Assembly: GCF_012926525.1 (NCBI RefSeq)
Contig: NZ_JABBNI010000063.1
Span: 186,001 to 250,000, forward strand
Source: Clostridium muellerianum
GTDB taxonomy: Bacteria; Bacillota; Clostridia; Clostridiales; Clostridiaceae
Direction of reading: 5' to 3'
DNA: 64,000 nucleotides
The notes under the pieces were generated by a model that was not told the origin of the DNA, ran no database searches, and saw nothing but the letters and a program-made list of their open reading frames with translations. The translations under genes were made by a program, and so were the position numbers. The first letter of the stretch is position 1; every line of letters begins with the position of its first letter. Below, one piece after another: positions 24,027 to 33,174 of this stretch.

Positions 24027-26627
24027 TCAAATTTTTTGAATATCACATGCTCCAATTCCTTTAAATCCGTCATAAGTTCTAAATTTAACATAATCCCCAA
24101 TTAAAATTCCACTATATGCATTATTTACTTTAAAATAAATACTTTTATTATTCTTATTAGCTATAAATCCATAATAATCTCTAATATAAACTACCACACC
24201 TTTATTGTTATCTTCAATATTATTAGCATCATATGAATAGTTGTGAATATATTTCTTTATTGTTTTATACAATTCACTTGGTATTTCTTGCTTATGCCCA
24301 TCTATAATTTCTACAATCTTTTTTATATTATTATGATTTAATGACCTTAATTGATTTGAATATTTCATTAAAATCTCATTCATATATTCCATGGCTTCAT
24401 TATAGAAAAATAAATACGCTATATCTTTTAATATATTAGTTATTACAACCAATGTTTTTTTATCCACTTGTTCCAATTGTTCTATTTCCCTCATAGCATC
24501 TTTATAGTATAGTAATTTATTCCTATAATCTCTTGTCTCAAGTTTTTCTGCTTTTCTTCTATATAATTCTCCACATCTACATGAATAAATATTTAAATCT
24601 TTTAAACTAAATTCTTTCTTTACATCTTTTAAGTTAATTAAAATTTCTTCTGCAGAATCATAATTTCCAATCATCATTAAAATTCTTGATTTTTCTAATT
24701 GCAATTGGTATGAGCTACTATCTAATTGTAATGCTTCATCAATACACTTTAATGCTTCATCATAATTTGCTAACTTTATTGTATAAAATACTGCAAATAA
24801 ATATAATACAATTGCTTTTTCTTTATCTGTTTCTGTCTTTAATAATGCTGTTTTATAATTATTTATAGCTAAAAATCCTTCACCTTTTTCTGCCATTATA
24901 AATGCTCGTATTTTATATATTTCAAAATATTCAGGTGAAATTATTTGAGCTTTATCTATTTCAGCAAATGCATAATCCCATTTTCCTTTGGAACTGTATT
25001 CCAATGAGTTTATTAAATAATATGAGGCTAATCGTCTATTCTCATCATCAGTATTTGCAAAAATCGCTTTAGGACTGTATGCATCATTTTCACATCTTAT
25101 TCTAACTTCTTGCAAAATTTCATTTAGCTTTTTTCTCTTTGAAAATACTTTTTTTACTATTAAATTTGAAGGAGAAAAATATAAGGTAAGATAATCTCTA
25201 GCCATGTCATTTAGATGATATTTGCCAGCTTTTAATGTTATCATATTTGTTCCTATTAGCTCATTAATTGATTTTTTCAAATTAATTTCATCTGTCTCCA
25301 TAAAAAAATCTATTGCACCGAGAGTTAAAGACTTATCTTCAATTAAAAATATTTGCAATATTTCCTTTGAAACATCACTTAACTTGTTATATACATTTGA
25401 CATACAAAACTCAATTAATTTTTCTTTTTGGCACAATAATTGTTGCTCTGTTACACCATTATATATACCTGACATAAACCATTTTATTGATAAAGGATTA
25501 TTGTATAATTTATTTTTAGTTAGTTCAGCTATTTCATCATCTGACCTCTTATGCATATCTAACCCATAATACTGTGATAACTCTCTAAAATATGTAATTG
25601 AATCCTTTTTACACATACCTTCAAGTTTATATCTATATTCTAATTCTCCTATACCTAATCTTGATGTTATCAATACTTTTGATTTTTCAGGAATATCTTT
25701 AAAAAACTGATTCATTTCTTCTGTATTTATAGTTTCTAAATTATCTAGAACAAGCAATACAGGGAAGTTCTCCATAAACTGTAATATGTTTTCTTTGGGT
25801 GAAAATTTATCAGAAACAACAGTTCCTTTACAAAGATTTTTATAAACATCTTCTACATCTATAATTGCATCTTTTATTTCTATAAATTCTCCCTTAGACA
25901 ATGTTTTAGTTTTTAGTGAAATCCAAATTATAGCTTCAAACCTATTTGAATTATTTTCAATTAGCTCATATAATGCTTTTACTACAATTGCAGTTTTTCC
26001 AATTCCACCATTACCTATTATTGATATAATCTGATTCTTCTTATTATTTATTAATTTAATTATCTCTTCTACATCCTTTTTTCTACCTATATATCCTGTG
26101 TCATCAAACTCAGGTTCAGGTAAATTATGTAGAATTTTGCTATCGTAGTCTATTTGTCTATTATATTCATTAATTAAAAGCTTGCTTGGGTCTTCATCTA
26201 ATGTTATCTTTACATGTTGAACTTCCTTCCAATTTATCCAATCTATTTCTCTATTTAAAGTATTCATCACTTCAATTAATATTGCCTTGTCCCCTAATTC
26301 TAAAGGCTTAGTGTGCATAACCCTATTCCTTATTGGAATTATTTTGAAGAAATATTCCTTAAGTTTTTTAGATTTATCATTATTTATAGAATATTTCATA
26401 GGCTTTTCTGAAATTATATTAACATAGTCCCCTAAATCTAGATAATTTAGTATTTCTTCATTTTTTTCAATTTTTTTAGTGTTTTTACTTCTTAATTCAC
26501 ACTTTTCAATCATTTTGGGAGTAAAATCTATTTCCATTGTTTTTCCTAATATAAAGTTTTTCAAGTCATATTCTATTGCAGTACAAATTGAAAACATTAC
26601 TATTCTATTACTCAAATTCAATTTCAT
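24027..26627 (-). CDS. HEPN - NB-ARC (STAND) - TPR - cold-shock-domain protein, candidate antiviral sensor
   Basis: 866 residues. Residues 1-130 look like a Swt1-type HEPN domain with the RNase motif R-x4-H as IRNRVMHTKPL (Arg100, His105). Residues 175-480 are an NB-ARC/STAND ATPase: Walker A GNGGIGKT (205-212), Walker B VLLVLDN (290-296), sensor VLITSR (318-323). Residues about 540-670 contain TPR-like helices (YDEALKCIDEALQLD). Residues 810-866 fit a cold-shock/OB domain: GVVVYIRDYYGFI, IYFKV, GDYVKF. STAND proteins oligomerise when the repeats sense a trigger and then fire the N-terminal effector, here a probable RNase. AGGAGGG precedes the start. It fills the right cargo slot of the middle island, next to attachment copy C. 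Domains are read by eye. Confidence 0.8.
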   Translation of the reverse strand: MKLNLSNRIVMFSICTAIEYDLKNFILGKTMEIDFTPKMIEKCELRSKNTKKIEKNEEILNYLDLGDYVNIISEKPMKYSINNDKSKKLKEYFFKIIPIRNRVMHTKPLELGDKAILIEVMNTLNREIDWINWKEVQHVKITLDEDPSKLLINEYNRQIDYDSKILHNLPEPEFDDTGYIGRKKDVEEIIKLINNKKNQIISIIGNGGIGKTAIVVKALYELIENNSNRFEAIIWISLKTKTLSKGEFIEIKDAIIDVEDVYKNLCKGTVVSDKFSPKENILQFMENFPVLLVLDNLETINTEEMNQFFKDIPEKSKVLITSRLGIGELEYRYKLEGMCKKDSITYFRELSQYYGLDMHKRSDDEIAELTKNKLYNNPLSIKWFMSGIYNGVTEQQLLCQKEKLIEFCMSNVYNKLSDVSKEILQIFLIEDKSLTLGAIDFFMETDEINLKKSINELIGTNMITLKAGKYHLNDMARDYLTLYFSPSNLIVKKVFSKRKKLNEILQEVRIRCENDAYSPKAIFANTDDENRRLASYYLINSLEYSSKGKWDYAFAEIDKAQIISPEYFEIYKIRAFIMAEKGEGFLAINNYKTALLKTETDKEKAIVLYLFAVFYTIKLANYDEALKCIDEALQLDSSSYQLQLEKSRILMMIGNYDSAEEILINLKDVKKEFSLKDLNIYSCRCGELYRRKAEKLETRDYRNKLLYYKDAMREIEQLEQVDKKTLVVITNILKDIAYLFFYNEAMEYMNEILMKYSNQLRSLNHNNIKKIVEIIDGHKQEIPSELYKTIKKYIHNYSYDANNIEDNNKGVVVYIRDYYGFIANKNNKSIYFKVNNAYSGILIGDYVKFRTYDGFKGIGACDIQKI

Positions 26628-26754
26628 ATATAACCCTCCTAAGGATTATTATACCATAAGGAATATAAAATCAGTAGTATTTTATATTTTAGTAAATTTA
26701 TTCCTAACTTATGATACAATTCATCTTACATAATTCTAAAATCATATAAAATGT

Positions 26755-26785
26755 AAAAAACCGCATTGGATTTCTCCAATACGGT
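26755..26785 (-). terminator. Terminator at the right end of the middle island
   Basis: Stem ACCGCATTGGA/TCCAATACGGT, followed on the minus strand by TTTTTT. A degenerate copy of the same hairpin lies at 44717-44750 at the right end of the right island, so it is a shared part of island ends. Confidence 0.75.
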
Positions 26786-26796
26786 CATTATGTATC

Positions 26797-26840
26797 GTGG
26801 GTTTCAATGGTGGAGGCGAAGCACGGTGGGCGAAACCCAC
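26797..26840. repeat. Attachment-site copy C (ssrA 3'-end-like)
   Basis: The 21 bases from 26799 to 26819, ending TGGTGGAGGCGA, are identical to the ssrA end at 44807-44827. Flanked by perfect complements GTGGGTTTC and GAAACCCAC. Read on the minus strand it keeps a five-pair GTGGG-loop-CCCAC hairpin in the place of the tmRNA T-arm, then CGCCTCCACCA. Confidence 0.85.
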
Positions 26841-26842
26841 TA

Positions 26843-27469
26843 CTATATAAACTTCATCGCTTCCTCTAATAATTTGGCATAGTGTTCAGGCAACTTAGCT
26901 TTCAAGTATCTTGTCGAACATTCCTCAGCTCTAGCCTCTGACTGCTCAATGGTATCTAACCCAAAAAGGCTGATTGATAACGTAGCTTCAGTTGATTTAG
27001 CTTTTATTAAGATAGCCTCCTTAGTATTTACCCAAGAATAATGTTCATCAGGGTTGTCAAAGTATGGATGAACTATTTTAAATTCACATTTTTCATAATT
27101 ACTATTTTTCAATTTGATTGTATCAAAAGTTCCTTTTTTCAAAATACTATTGCAATAATGGCATGCAAAGGCTAAATTTCTCTCTGTAAACATAAACTCT
27201 GGATGCAATACTGTTCCATTTCTCAATTTTCCCTTAGGCGCAATATGCTCTATTTCTGAATTACTAGTTCTTTCTAATGATAAACCACAATATGCACATT
27301 TCCCATTTTGATTTGACTTTAATTGTATTCTAATATTTTTTTTAAGAGATGTCATTTTATCATTGACTATATTCCATTTTTTGCCTTCAAATGGTTTTAA
27401 TGTATTAATATAATCAACTTCATCTTTAGAATAAACTATACAATTTTCAATCTTTGGTATGAAGCTCAT
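26843..27469 (-). CDS. HNH endonuclease, PtuB-like (Septu-type defence)
   Basis: 208 residues. The HNH core starts with a zinc pair CAYC (58-61), then the metal-binding EIEHIAPK (72-79), NLAFACHYCNS (98-108) with the second zinc pair CHYC. This is the TIGR02646-like HNH found in PtuB and in retron-associated nucleases. The gene overlaps the end of the AAA ATPase by 23 bp, so translation is coupled. In Septu the ATPase PtuA and nuclease PtuB form one complex that cleaves DNA or RNA on phage infection. Its stop codon lies beside attachment copy C. Confidence 0.8.
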   Translation of the reverse strand: MSFIPKIENCIVYSKDEVDYINTLKPFEGKKWNIVNDKMTSLKKNIRIQLKSNQNGKCAYCGLSLERTSNSEIEHIAPKGKLRNGTVLHPEFMFTERNLAFACHYCNSILKKGTFDTIKLKNSNYEKCEFKIVHPYFDNPDEHYSWVNTKEAILIKAKSTEATLSISLFGLDTIEQSEARAEECSTRYLKAKLPEHYAKLLEEAMKFI

Positions 27470-29678
27470 TTAAATAATCCTCAACTTGTGAAATTATGTT
27501 TTTTAGTGGGTCTTCATCTCTTAAAGTTAGCCTTTTTAGCTTTACTAATATATCATTAATTAAATTGTAATTCTTAGAATCTGAAGAAATCAATTTCAAA
27601 ACTTTTAATAAATCAGCTTCTAAATAATAATTTCTTACTGTCTTCATATGGAATATATTATATAAAATATTTTCTGCTGACCATCCAAAGGTTTCACTAT
27701 CTTCATTTTCCACAATAAATCTTCCATTATTATCAATATCAAATCTTATTATGCTTGACTGCCTAGGTGGCAAATCGGAAATAATAAAATGAGAATGTGT
27801 TGCAATTATAAAATGAGAATTATAATGACTAAAGATGTCATTAAGTACAGCAATAAATTTATATTGCCAATTAGGATGTAAACTTATTTCTGGTTCATCA
27901 ATTAAAATTAATGAATTCTTTTTAATATAAGTTAATATGTTAATCATAGTAAATAAAAAATGATTTTCTCCTGAGCTAGCAGACTCAACATTATAGAAAT
28001 TATTTTTTTTAATTTCAATCGTAGGCATATGTAATATATTTAGCTTTAGTAGCTCATAAACCAATTCTATTTCATTATATGTTTCTAATTGCTCTTCTTG
28101 TCCCATAAATAATTGATATGAAACACCAAATGTTGTATTTTTGGAATTTTGTACTTGAAATCCCATACTTATTATCTTATTCAAATAGTCTATATAAATT
28201 TCTATCTCATCTGGCAATATTTCAGCACTTTTTTTCCCTAATTTCTCTCTAACATCATTTTCTTTTAGCCCATTAACGCTAATGAATTCAGAATTTATTT
28301 GAAAATTTATTTTTATTTCATTATTCAATTCTAGATATTTAAGAATACTTTTAAAACCTTTTCTAAATTCTAATTTTCTAACTGACTTGATAATATTTAA
28401 CACTAATCTCTTACTAATTGTGGTAGTATGTGATGCATTAGTAGCATCTCTTACTCCTAAATATTCGTAAAACTGGTTTTCTTCATCATAATCTGGATTA
28501 TTAAAACTTTGAAAAGAAAACTTATCGTTTATCATATACGAAGAAGCTAGAAGCTTGGTAGGAATCTCTACTTGACTAATTGATATATTATTATTATCAA
28601 ATTTAAATAAGTTTTCTGAGTTCTTCCTTAAAACTTCAAATAAATTATTACCTTTCATATATTTTAAGTTAAAGTCAAATTCAAAAATATCCTTGTTATT
28701 ATACTTTAAGAAATATAACCCTTGAAATATTCTTTCTATTGCCCTTAAAGCTTGTGTTTTGCCAGTACCATTTTTTCCTATGAATATTGAATACATCGAC
28801 CTATCTTTCATATAGTTATTTAAATCATGTTTAATTAAACTTCCATTCAAAAAACCACTACTTATATCTAATGAAACAAGCTTAAACCCATCATCCTGAT
28901 TGTCAATCTTAACATACTTGGAAATTTCATTAAATATATTTTGATTTCTCAATATGTACTTACTTGCATACTGATTCTTTTTTAAATTTCCATATTTAAA
29001 TCTTGAGGATACCCTATCGTTAAAGTACTCATAATTTACTGTAAGATACCAACCTATTTCATATATCTTATATATCTTTTTATTTTTCATTTCATTTATT
29101 ATTTTTATTATTACATTGATATCAGGTTCATTATCATACCTATTTAGTTCCTCAATGTTAATGATATTCTCATGTAATAAACTATATAAAAATTGTGATG
29201 CATTTAAGAATTTAATCTCTTTCTCTTCAAATATATAATCATTTATATAGTTAATTAATTTAGACAGAAAATAAATTGAGCTATTACTAATATCTTGAGG
29301 TACATAGAAATTAGAATTTTTAGATAGCTGTGTCCACAATGAATCTAATTCAGAACTAATATCCTTAAGCCTATAACAGTCATGTTCCATTTTATTTATT
29401 TTATTAATAATAATAACATCTTCATTTAAGTTATCAAAATTAATTCTCAATGTAATCTTTGCTATACCTATCTTTTTATAATAAATATTAGCTCTAAATT
29501 CTTTTATATTCTTATTAATATATGTGTACGTAGAATGCTTACTTCCAACAGAAAAATTATTGTTTTCTAGCCATTCAAATAATTCATTGAACACCTTTAA
29601 TCTTTCTATATATTCCACACCTATTTTCCATGAGATATAATCTTCAATAGATTGCTTCCATTCACTAGTCTTTATCAA
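27447..29678 (-). CDS. AAA/ABC-type ATPase, PtuA-like (Septu-type defence)
   Basis: 743 residues. The first 260 residues are a helical, unrecognised extension. The ATPase has Walker A GKNGTGKT (301-308), a signature with SSGENHFLF, Walker B LILIDEPEISLHPNWQYKF and switch FIIATHSHFII. This arrangement is that of OLD-like/PtuA-like defence ATPases. It is longer than typical PtuA because of the N-terminal extension, which may be the part that senses infection. Partner: the overlapping HNH nuclease downstream. The long 5' region is shared with the terminator at 29937. Confidence 0.82.
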   Translation of the reverse strand: MIKTSEWKQSIEDYISWKIGVEYIERLKVFNELFEWLENNNFSVGSKHSTYTYINKNIKEFRANIYYKKIGIAKITLRINFDNLNEDVIIINKINKMEHDCYRLKDISSELDSLWTQLSKNSNFYVPQDISNSSIYFLSKLINYINDYIFEEKEIKFLNASQFLYSLLHENIINIEELNRYDNEPDINVIIKIINEMKNKKIYKIYEIGWYLTVNYEYFNDRVSSRFKYGNLKKNQYASKYILRNQNIFNEISKYVKIDNQDDGFKLVSLDISSGFLNGSLIKHDLNNYMKDRSMYSIFIGKNGTGKTQALRAIERIFQGLYFLKYNNKDIFEFDFNLKYMKGNNLFEVLRKNSENLFKFDNNNISISQVEIPTKLLASSYMINDKFSFQSFNNPDYDEENQFYEYLGVRDATNASHTTTISKRLVLNIIKSVRKLEFRKGFKSILKYLELNNEIKINFQINSEFISVNGLKENDVREKLGKKSAEILPDEIEIYIDYLNKIISMGFQVQNSKNTTFGVSYQLFMGQEEQLETYNEIELVYELLKLNILHMPTIEIKKNNFYNVESASSGENHFLFTMINILTYIKKNSLILIDEPEISLHPNWQYKFIAVLNDIFSHYNSHFIIATHSHFIISDLPPRQSSIIRFDIDNNGRFIVENEDSETFGWSAENILYNIFHMKTVRNYYLEADLLKVLKLISSDSKNYNLINDILVKLKRLTLRDEDPLKNIISQVEDYLNELHTKD

Positions 29679-29994
29679 GATATTCTCACCACCTTAAATG
29701 TAACTTATTTAACATTTTTTAATTCTAGTTACTAAAAAATATACATTATATTATACATATCCTTATTCTACAAAATATAATAATTTCCTCCTAATACTCC
29801 CAATATTTTTCACACTTATCGCTAAACTTTAGTTTTACTATATGTATTTTCTTTCTCTTAAATTTATATGCTAACATTTATAAAGCTAGTAAATAAATTT
29901 GACTAAACACACCTTTAGCGTATTTAATAAAAATTTAAAAGACTATGCACAAAATATCATAGTCTTTTTAACTACTTCCTTTTTAATAATGCTC
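29679..29994. other. Gene-free stretch with a terminator
   Basis: 316 AT-rich bases. Holds the promoter side of the Septu-like operon and the hairpin at 29937-29968; nothing else seen. Confidence 0.5.
29937..29968 (-). terminator. Terminator after the membrane peptides (right island)
   Basis: Perfect 11-bp stem AAAAGACTATG/CATAGTCTTTT, T-rich on both strands; separates the backbone transcript from the cargo operon. Confidence 0.85.
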
Positions 29995-30078
29995 TTAATC
30001 ACTCCATTTCTTTTTAGCAACCTTGTACAACCAAACTCCAAACATTACTCCACCTGTAAAACTTAATTCTATTAACAT
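29995..30078 (-). CDS. 27-residue membrane-type peptide (right island)
   Basis: Reads MLIELSFTGG then VMFGVWLYKVAKKKWSD, two conservative differences from the middle-island peptide. GGAGGAATAAA precedes the ATG. The stop codon differs (TAA instead of TAG), so the coding part is the conserved unit. Confidence 0.65.
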   Translation of the reverse strand: MLIELSFTGGVMFGVWLYKVAKKKWSD

Positions 30079-30110
30079 TTTATTCCTCCTTGAACTACCT
30101 TCTATACTGC

Positions 30111-30218
30111 TTAATATCTAATATCTGCTGTGTCTACAAACTGTACAGCTAAATCTACAACAACACATGTGGTAATTCCTACAACTACACCTATTCCAAA
30201 AACTAAGTATTTTATCAT
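30111..30218 (-). CDS. 35-residue membrane peptide (right island)
   Basis: MIKYLVFGIGVVVG, then a Thr in place of the Ala found in the middle-island copy, and the same VDTADIRY end. Base changes between the islands are largely silent in this gene, an argument that it is translated. Follows the recombinase by 57 bp. Confidence 0.65.
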   Translation of the reverse strand: MIKYLVFGIGVVVGITTCVVVDLAVQFVDTADIRY

Positions 30219-30275
30219 AGTTCTCACCTCCTTTCATAGCTCTACTTCACTAGAAATTTAATCTTACCCATATTA

Positions 30276-31850
30276 TTATGCAATGCTTCTGCATATCTTA
30301 AATAAGGTTTTCTTTCTAGCGGAGGCTCTTATACTAACAACCTCTTTTTCCTGCAAAAAGCTAAAGACCACGTTGAATATTACTTCAACGTGGTCTTTAT
30401 AAACTATAACCTTATGAACATAATTTTGTATGAACTTTTTACACTCTGGTATATTTCTTTCTAGTACATAACCTTTAAACATAGCAAACATGTTTTTAAC
30501 CTGTTCCTCTGTAATGCTTGGAATATTATTTTTAACTTCTAGCTCTTTAATGCTAAGTTCAAGCTTTGATTTTCTTTCCTCTAGTTCCTCCATTTTAGCC
30601 TTAAACTCGCTTTGGCAAAACCCATTAGTTATTGCTACCACTATGTTATCTATCTGCTTTTTAACCTCGCTTAGTTCCCTAAGCATTATTCCAGCAGATT
30701 CCTTTTCATGCTTAGATTGCTCCTCTATGTGCTTATTTATTCTTTCAACTAATATTGGAACTGCCTTGTCATTTAGAATATTTTTCTCCAGCTCCGTCAA
30801 AACAAATTCTTCTATATACTCTTTTCTTATTTCCTTATTGTCACAGCCTCTTTTTTGAACCCTGCATCCACACCTATAAGACACATATTTAGGCTTGTCC
30901 TTCGGCTTTCTTCTATTACCCTGCATTGCTGAACCGCAATGACCACAATATATTAAGCCTGTGAGCAAATACATCTCTTTTGCCTTATTAGCTCCAGGTG
31001 CTTTTTTTCTTGCAGCCATCATTTCTTTAGCCTTTTGAAAAACTTCTTTTGTTATTATAGCTGGCATTCCACCATCTCTTTTTATTATTTCACTTTCATC
31101 CTTTGGTGAATGACTATTTCTCCTACCAAAAGCATCTTTCTTTGAACTCTTATTAAAAACATATACTCCGCTATATTTTTCATTATCCAATATACTGTAT
31201 ATGCTATTTTTCCCGAAAGAATTACCCATCTTAGTTTTATATCCTTTATTATTACAATAGTCTATAATCTCACTGTAACCATAACCATTAATGTACATAT
31301 CAAAAATTTTCCTAACAATTTCAGCTTCTGCTTCATTAGTTACATAATTTTTATTAGCATCAACATCATACCCCAAGGGTGGTAACCCTCCCAAGTGTTT
31401 ACACTGGAGAGCATTTTCCTTCATCCCTTTCATAACTTCTCTTGCTAAATTTTTAGAATAATATTCAGCCATTCCCTCTATTACAGATTCTAATATTACT
31501 GACTCAGGACTTCCATCTAAATTTTCTGTAACACTTATTAGCCTTATTCCATTAGCTTTTAACTTTCTTTTATATGAAACAGAATCATATTTATCTCTCG
31601 AAAACCTATCCAATTTATGAACAATTACAACATCAAACATACCCAATGCACTGTCTTTTATCATTTGTTGGAATTGAGGTCTTTTGTCTGATGTAGCTGA
31701 CTTAGCTTTATCTTCATATATCTTTACTATTTCAATATTATTTTTCTTAGTATACTCTTTTATAGCTCTTACTTGGGCGATTATAGATTCTTCTCGTTGG
31801 TTATCACTTGAATATCTTGCATATATTACTGCTCTTATCTGCTCCTGCAT
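30276..31850 (-). CDS. Large serine recombinase (right island)
   Basis: 524 residues with the same plan as the middle-island enzyme: catalytic serine in YARYSSDNQ, HKLDRFSRD, recombinase domain, zinc ribbon (YCGHCGSAMQG, YRCGCRVQKRGC), coiled coil. From about residue 60 onward the two are nearly identical. The first 60 residues differ more (QEESIIAQVRAIKEYTKK-like here), which suggests recombination between copies. Together with the middle-island enzyme it is the likely mover of these units into the ssrA end. Confidence 0.93.
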   Translation of the reverse strand: MQEQIRAVIYARYSSDNQREESIIAQVRAIKEYTKKNNIEIVKIYEDKAKSATSDKRPQFQQMIKDSALGMFDVVIVHKLDRFSRDKYDSVSYKRKLKANGIRLISVTENLDGSPESVILESVIEGMAEYYSKNLAREVMKGMKENALQCKHLGGLPPLGYDVDANKNYVTNEAEAEIVRKIFDMYINGYGYSEIIDYCNNKGYKTKMGNSFGKNSIYSILDNEKYSGVYVFNKSSKKDAFGRRNSHSPKDESEIIKRDGGMPAIITKEVFQKAKEMMAARKKAPGANKAKEMYLLTGLIYCGHCGSAMQGNRRKPKDKPKYVSYRCGCRVQKRGCDNKEIRKEYIEEFVLTELEKNILNDKAVPILVERINKHIEEQSKHEKESAGIMLRELSEVKKQIDNIVVAITNGFCQSEFKAKMEELEERKSKLELSIKELEVKNNIPSITEEQVKNMFAMFKGYVLERNIPECKKFIQNYVHKVIVYKDHVEVIFNVVFSFLQEKEVVSIRASARKKTLFKICRSIA

Positions 31851-31918
31851 AACTAATTACCTCCCTTTATTAATAATTTATTGAATGAAATATGTTATTA
31901 CTTATTGATTTACACATA

Positions 31919-32083
31919 CTATTTATTCATATGGATTAACGTTAAAATCTCTGCTAAAGGTTCATAAAATGCAGTATCACTACCTTCTGTAATTTTTTCA
32001 GTTTTAACAACCTCATAAGGTTCATATATCCTTTTGTATAATTTTTCTCTGCTTATTTTGGAATTAATCAATTCTAGTACCAT
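31919..32083 (-). CDS. 54-residue conserved small protein (right island)
   Basis: MVLELINSKISREKLYKRIY...EILTLIHMNK, close to the middle-island copy. An in-frame ATG eight codons upstream exists here but is out of frame in the other copy, so I use the internal start. It precedes the recombinase by 68 bp. Function unknown. Confidence 0.6.
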   Translation of the reverse strand: MVLELINSKISREKLYKRIYEPYEVVKTEKITEGSDTAFYEPLAEILTLIHMNK

Positions 32084-32133
32084 TTCACCACACACCCCTA
32101 ACATCATTTCAGTTATATAATATATATTTAAAT

Positions 32134-32571
32134 TTACTTTCGAACCGCTTCTAAAATTCTTATGGCATCTTTACCAATGAATTTAAATATACTATCTATT
32201 GGGCAATCTCCCCCTAGCTGAATACCTTTAAATCCTAAACTTATTAGTTCAGAATACTTTGCTATTTCAAGGTTTCCTATCCAGTATTGCTTTTCTATAT
32301 TGTTGTATAATTTCCACAACTCAACAGTTGCTCCCTGTTTTTTATTAGCAATTATCTTAAAGTATTTTTTCCCTAAATACCCTAATGGAACTATATTTGT
32401 TATAAATGCTTTTATTAATTTGTAGCTTGCCTTCTCAGCATTACCTATGAACCACTCATAAACTGGATTAACTGAAATTAGGACTTTTTCAAACTCAATC
32501 AAATCAGTTGGATATCTTCTTACAAGTTCCTTTTTATATCTAATACTATTAAAACCCGCATTTGCAATCAT
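32134..32571 (-). CDS. Conserved island protein, 145 residues (right island)
   Basis: Starts MIANAGFNSIRYKKELVRRY; about 80-85% alike by eye to the middle-island 147-residue protein, with two glycines fewer near the C-terminus. Unrecognised basic helical protein. Confidence 0.6.
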   Translation of the reverse strand: MIANAGFNSIRYKKELVRRYPTDLIEFEKVLISVNPVYEWFIGNAEKASYKLIKAFITNIVPLGYLGKKYFKIIANKKQGATVELWKLYNNIEKQYWIGNLEIAKYSELISLGFKGIQLGGDCPIDSIFKFIGKDAIRILEAVRK

Positions 32572-32712
32572 TTTTTATACCTCCATCAACATATCTAATC
32601 TTCCACCATTAACGTAGCTAGAAACTTGTCATATTTTAAAAAAATTTATATTTATTGAATTCTTAATAAATTTCCGACAAGTTTCTAACTACTATTGCCA
32701 TTTATTATAGTT

Positions 32713-33150
32713 TTATTTTATTTTTATCACTGCTACTGGGCATTCCTCATTTACGAGGTATTCAACTTCATTAAAGGTTATTGAGGTTTTATCACTGAAA
32801 TCTAATTCAAACAGTTCACTAACTTCATTAACTAGCTCTGTGGAATATATTATCCCTTTAGAACCACTTCTTTTTATATTAAAAGAACTCTGGTTATTGG
32901 GAAGCTTTTCGCCAATAATTATGCTATCTTCAGTGAATGCTACTTGCACCTTTTCTAAATTATTAAGCTCTTCTAATAGCTCCTTAGAAAATATAATTCT
33001 ATTTCCTGTTTTAGCTTTAATAATGGATATTACCCCAGCTTCTCCTGCTGCTCTGCTTCTACTCTTACTGGTTGATGCCACAGCTCCTTTTAAAATATCA
33101 TTTACTGAACCTTCTTCATTATTAATAGTATTTACTACTGATTTTTCCAT
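32713..33150 (-). CDS. Protein with two AbrB/SpoVT-like repeats (right island)
   Basis: 145 residues, nearly the same as the middle-island product. Repeats IKAKTGNRIIFSKELLEELN and IKRSGSKGIIYSTELVNEVS. Basic Ser-rich N-terminus. Lies beside the iteron-like region, as in the other island, and may bind it. Confidence 0.55.
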   Translation of the reverse strand: MEKSVVNTINNEEGSVNDILKGAVASTSKSRSRAAGEAGVISIIKAKTGNRIIFSKELLEELNNLEKVQVAFTEDSIIIGEKLPNNQSSFNIKRSGSKGIIYSTELVNEVSELFELDFSDKTSITFNEVEYLVNEECPVAVIKIK

Positions 33151-33174
33151 TTTATATTCCTCCTAAAATTTAAT

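Larger units (their letters stand above)
10325..26819. mobile_element. Middle ssrA-linked genomic island (about 16.5 kb)
   Basis: Bounded by attachment copies B and C. From left: cargo ATPase and WYL-like pair, two membrane peptides, full and truncated serine recombinases, small unknown genes, iteron-like region, replication helicase, replication-associated protein, small genes, divergent XRE regulators, five-gene block, then the HEPN/NB-ARC protein. No conjugation, capsid or partition genes are visible. The backbone is collinear with the right island. Confidence 0.8.
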
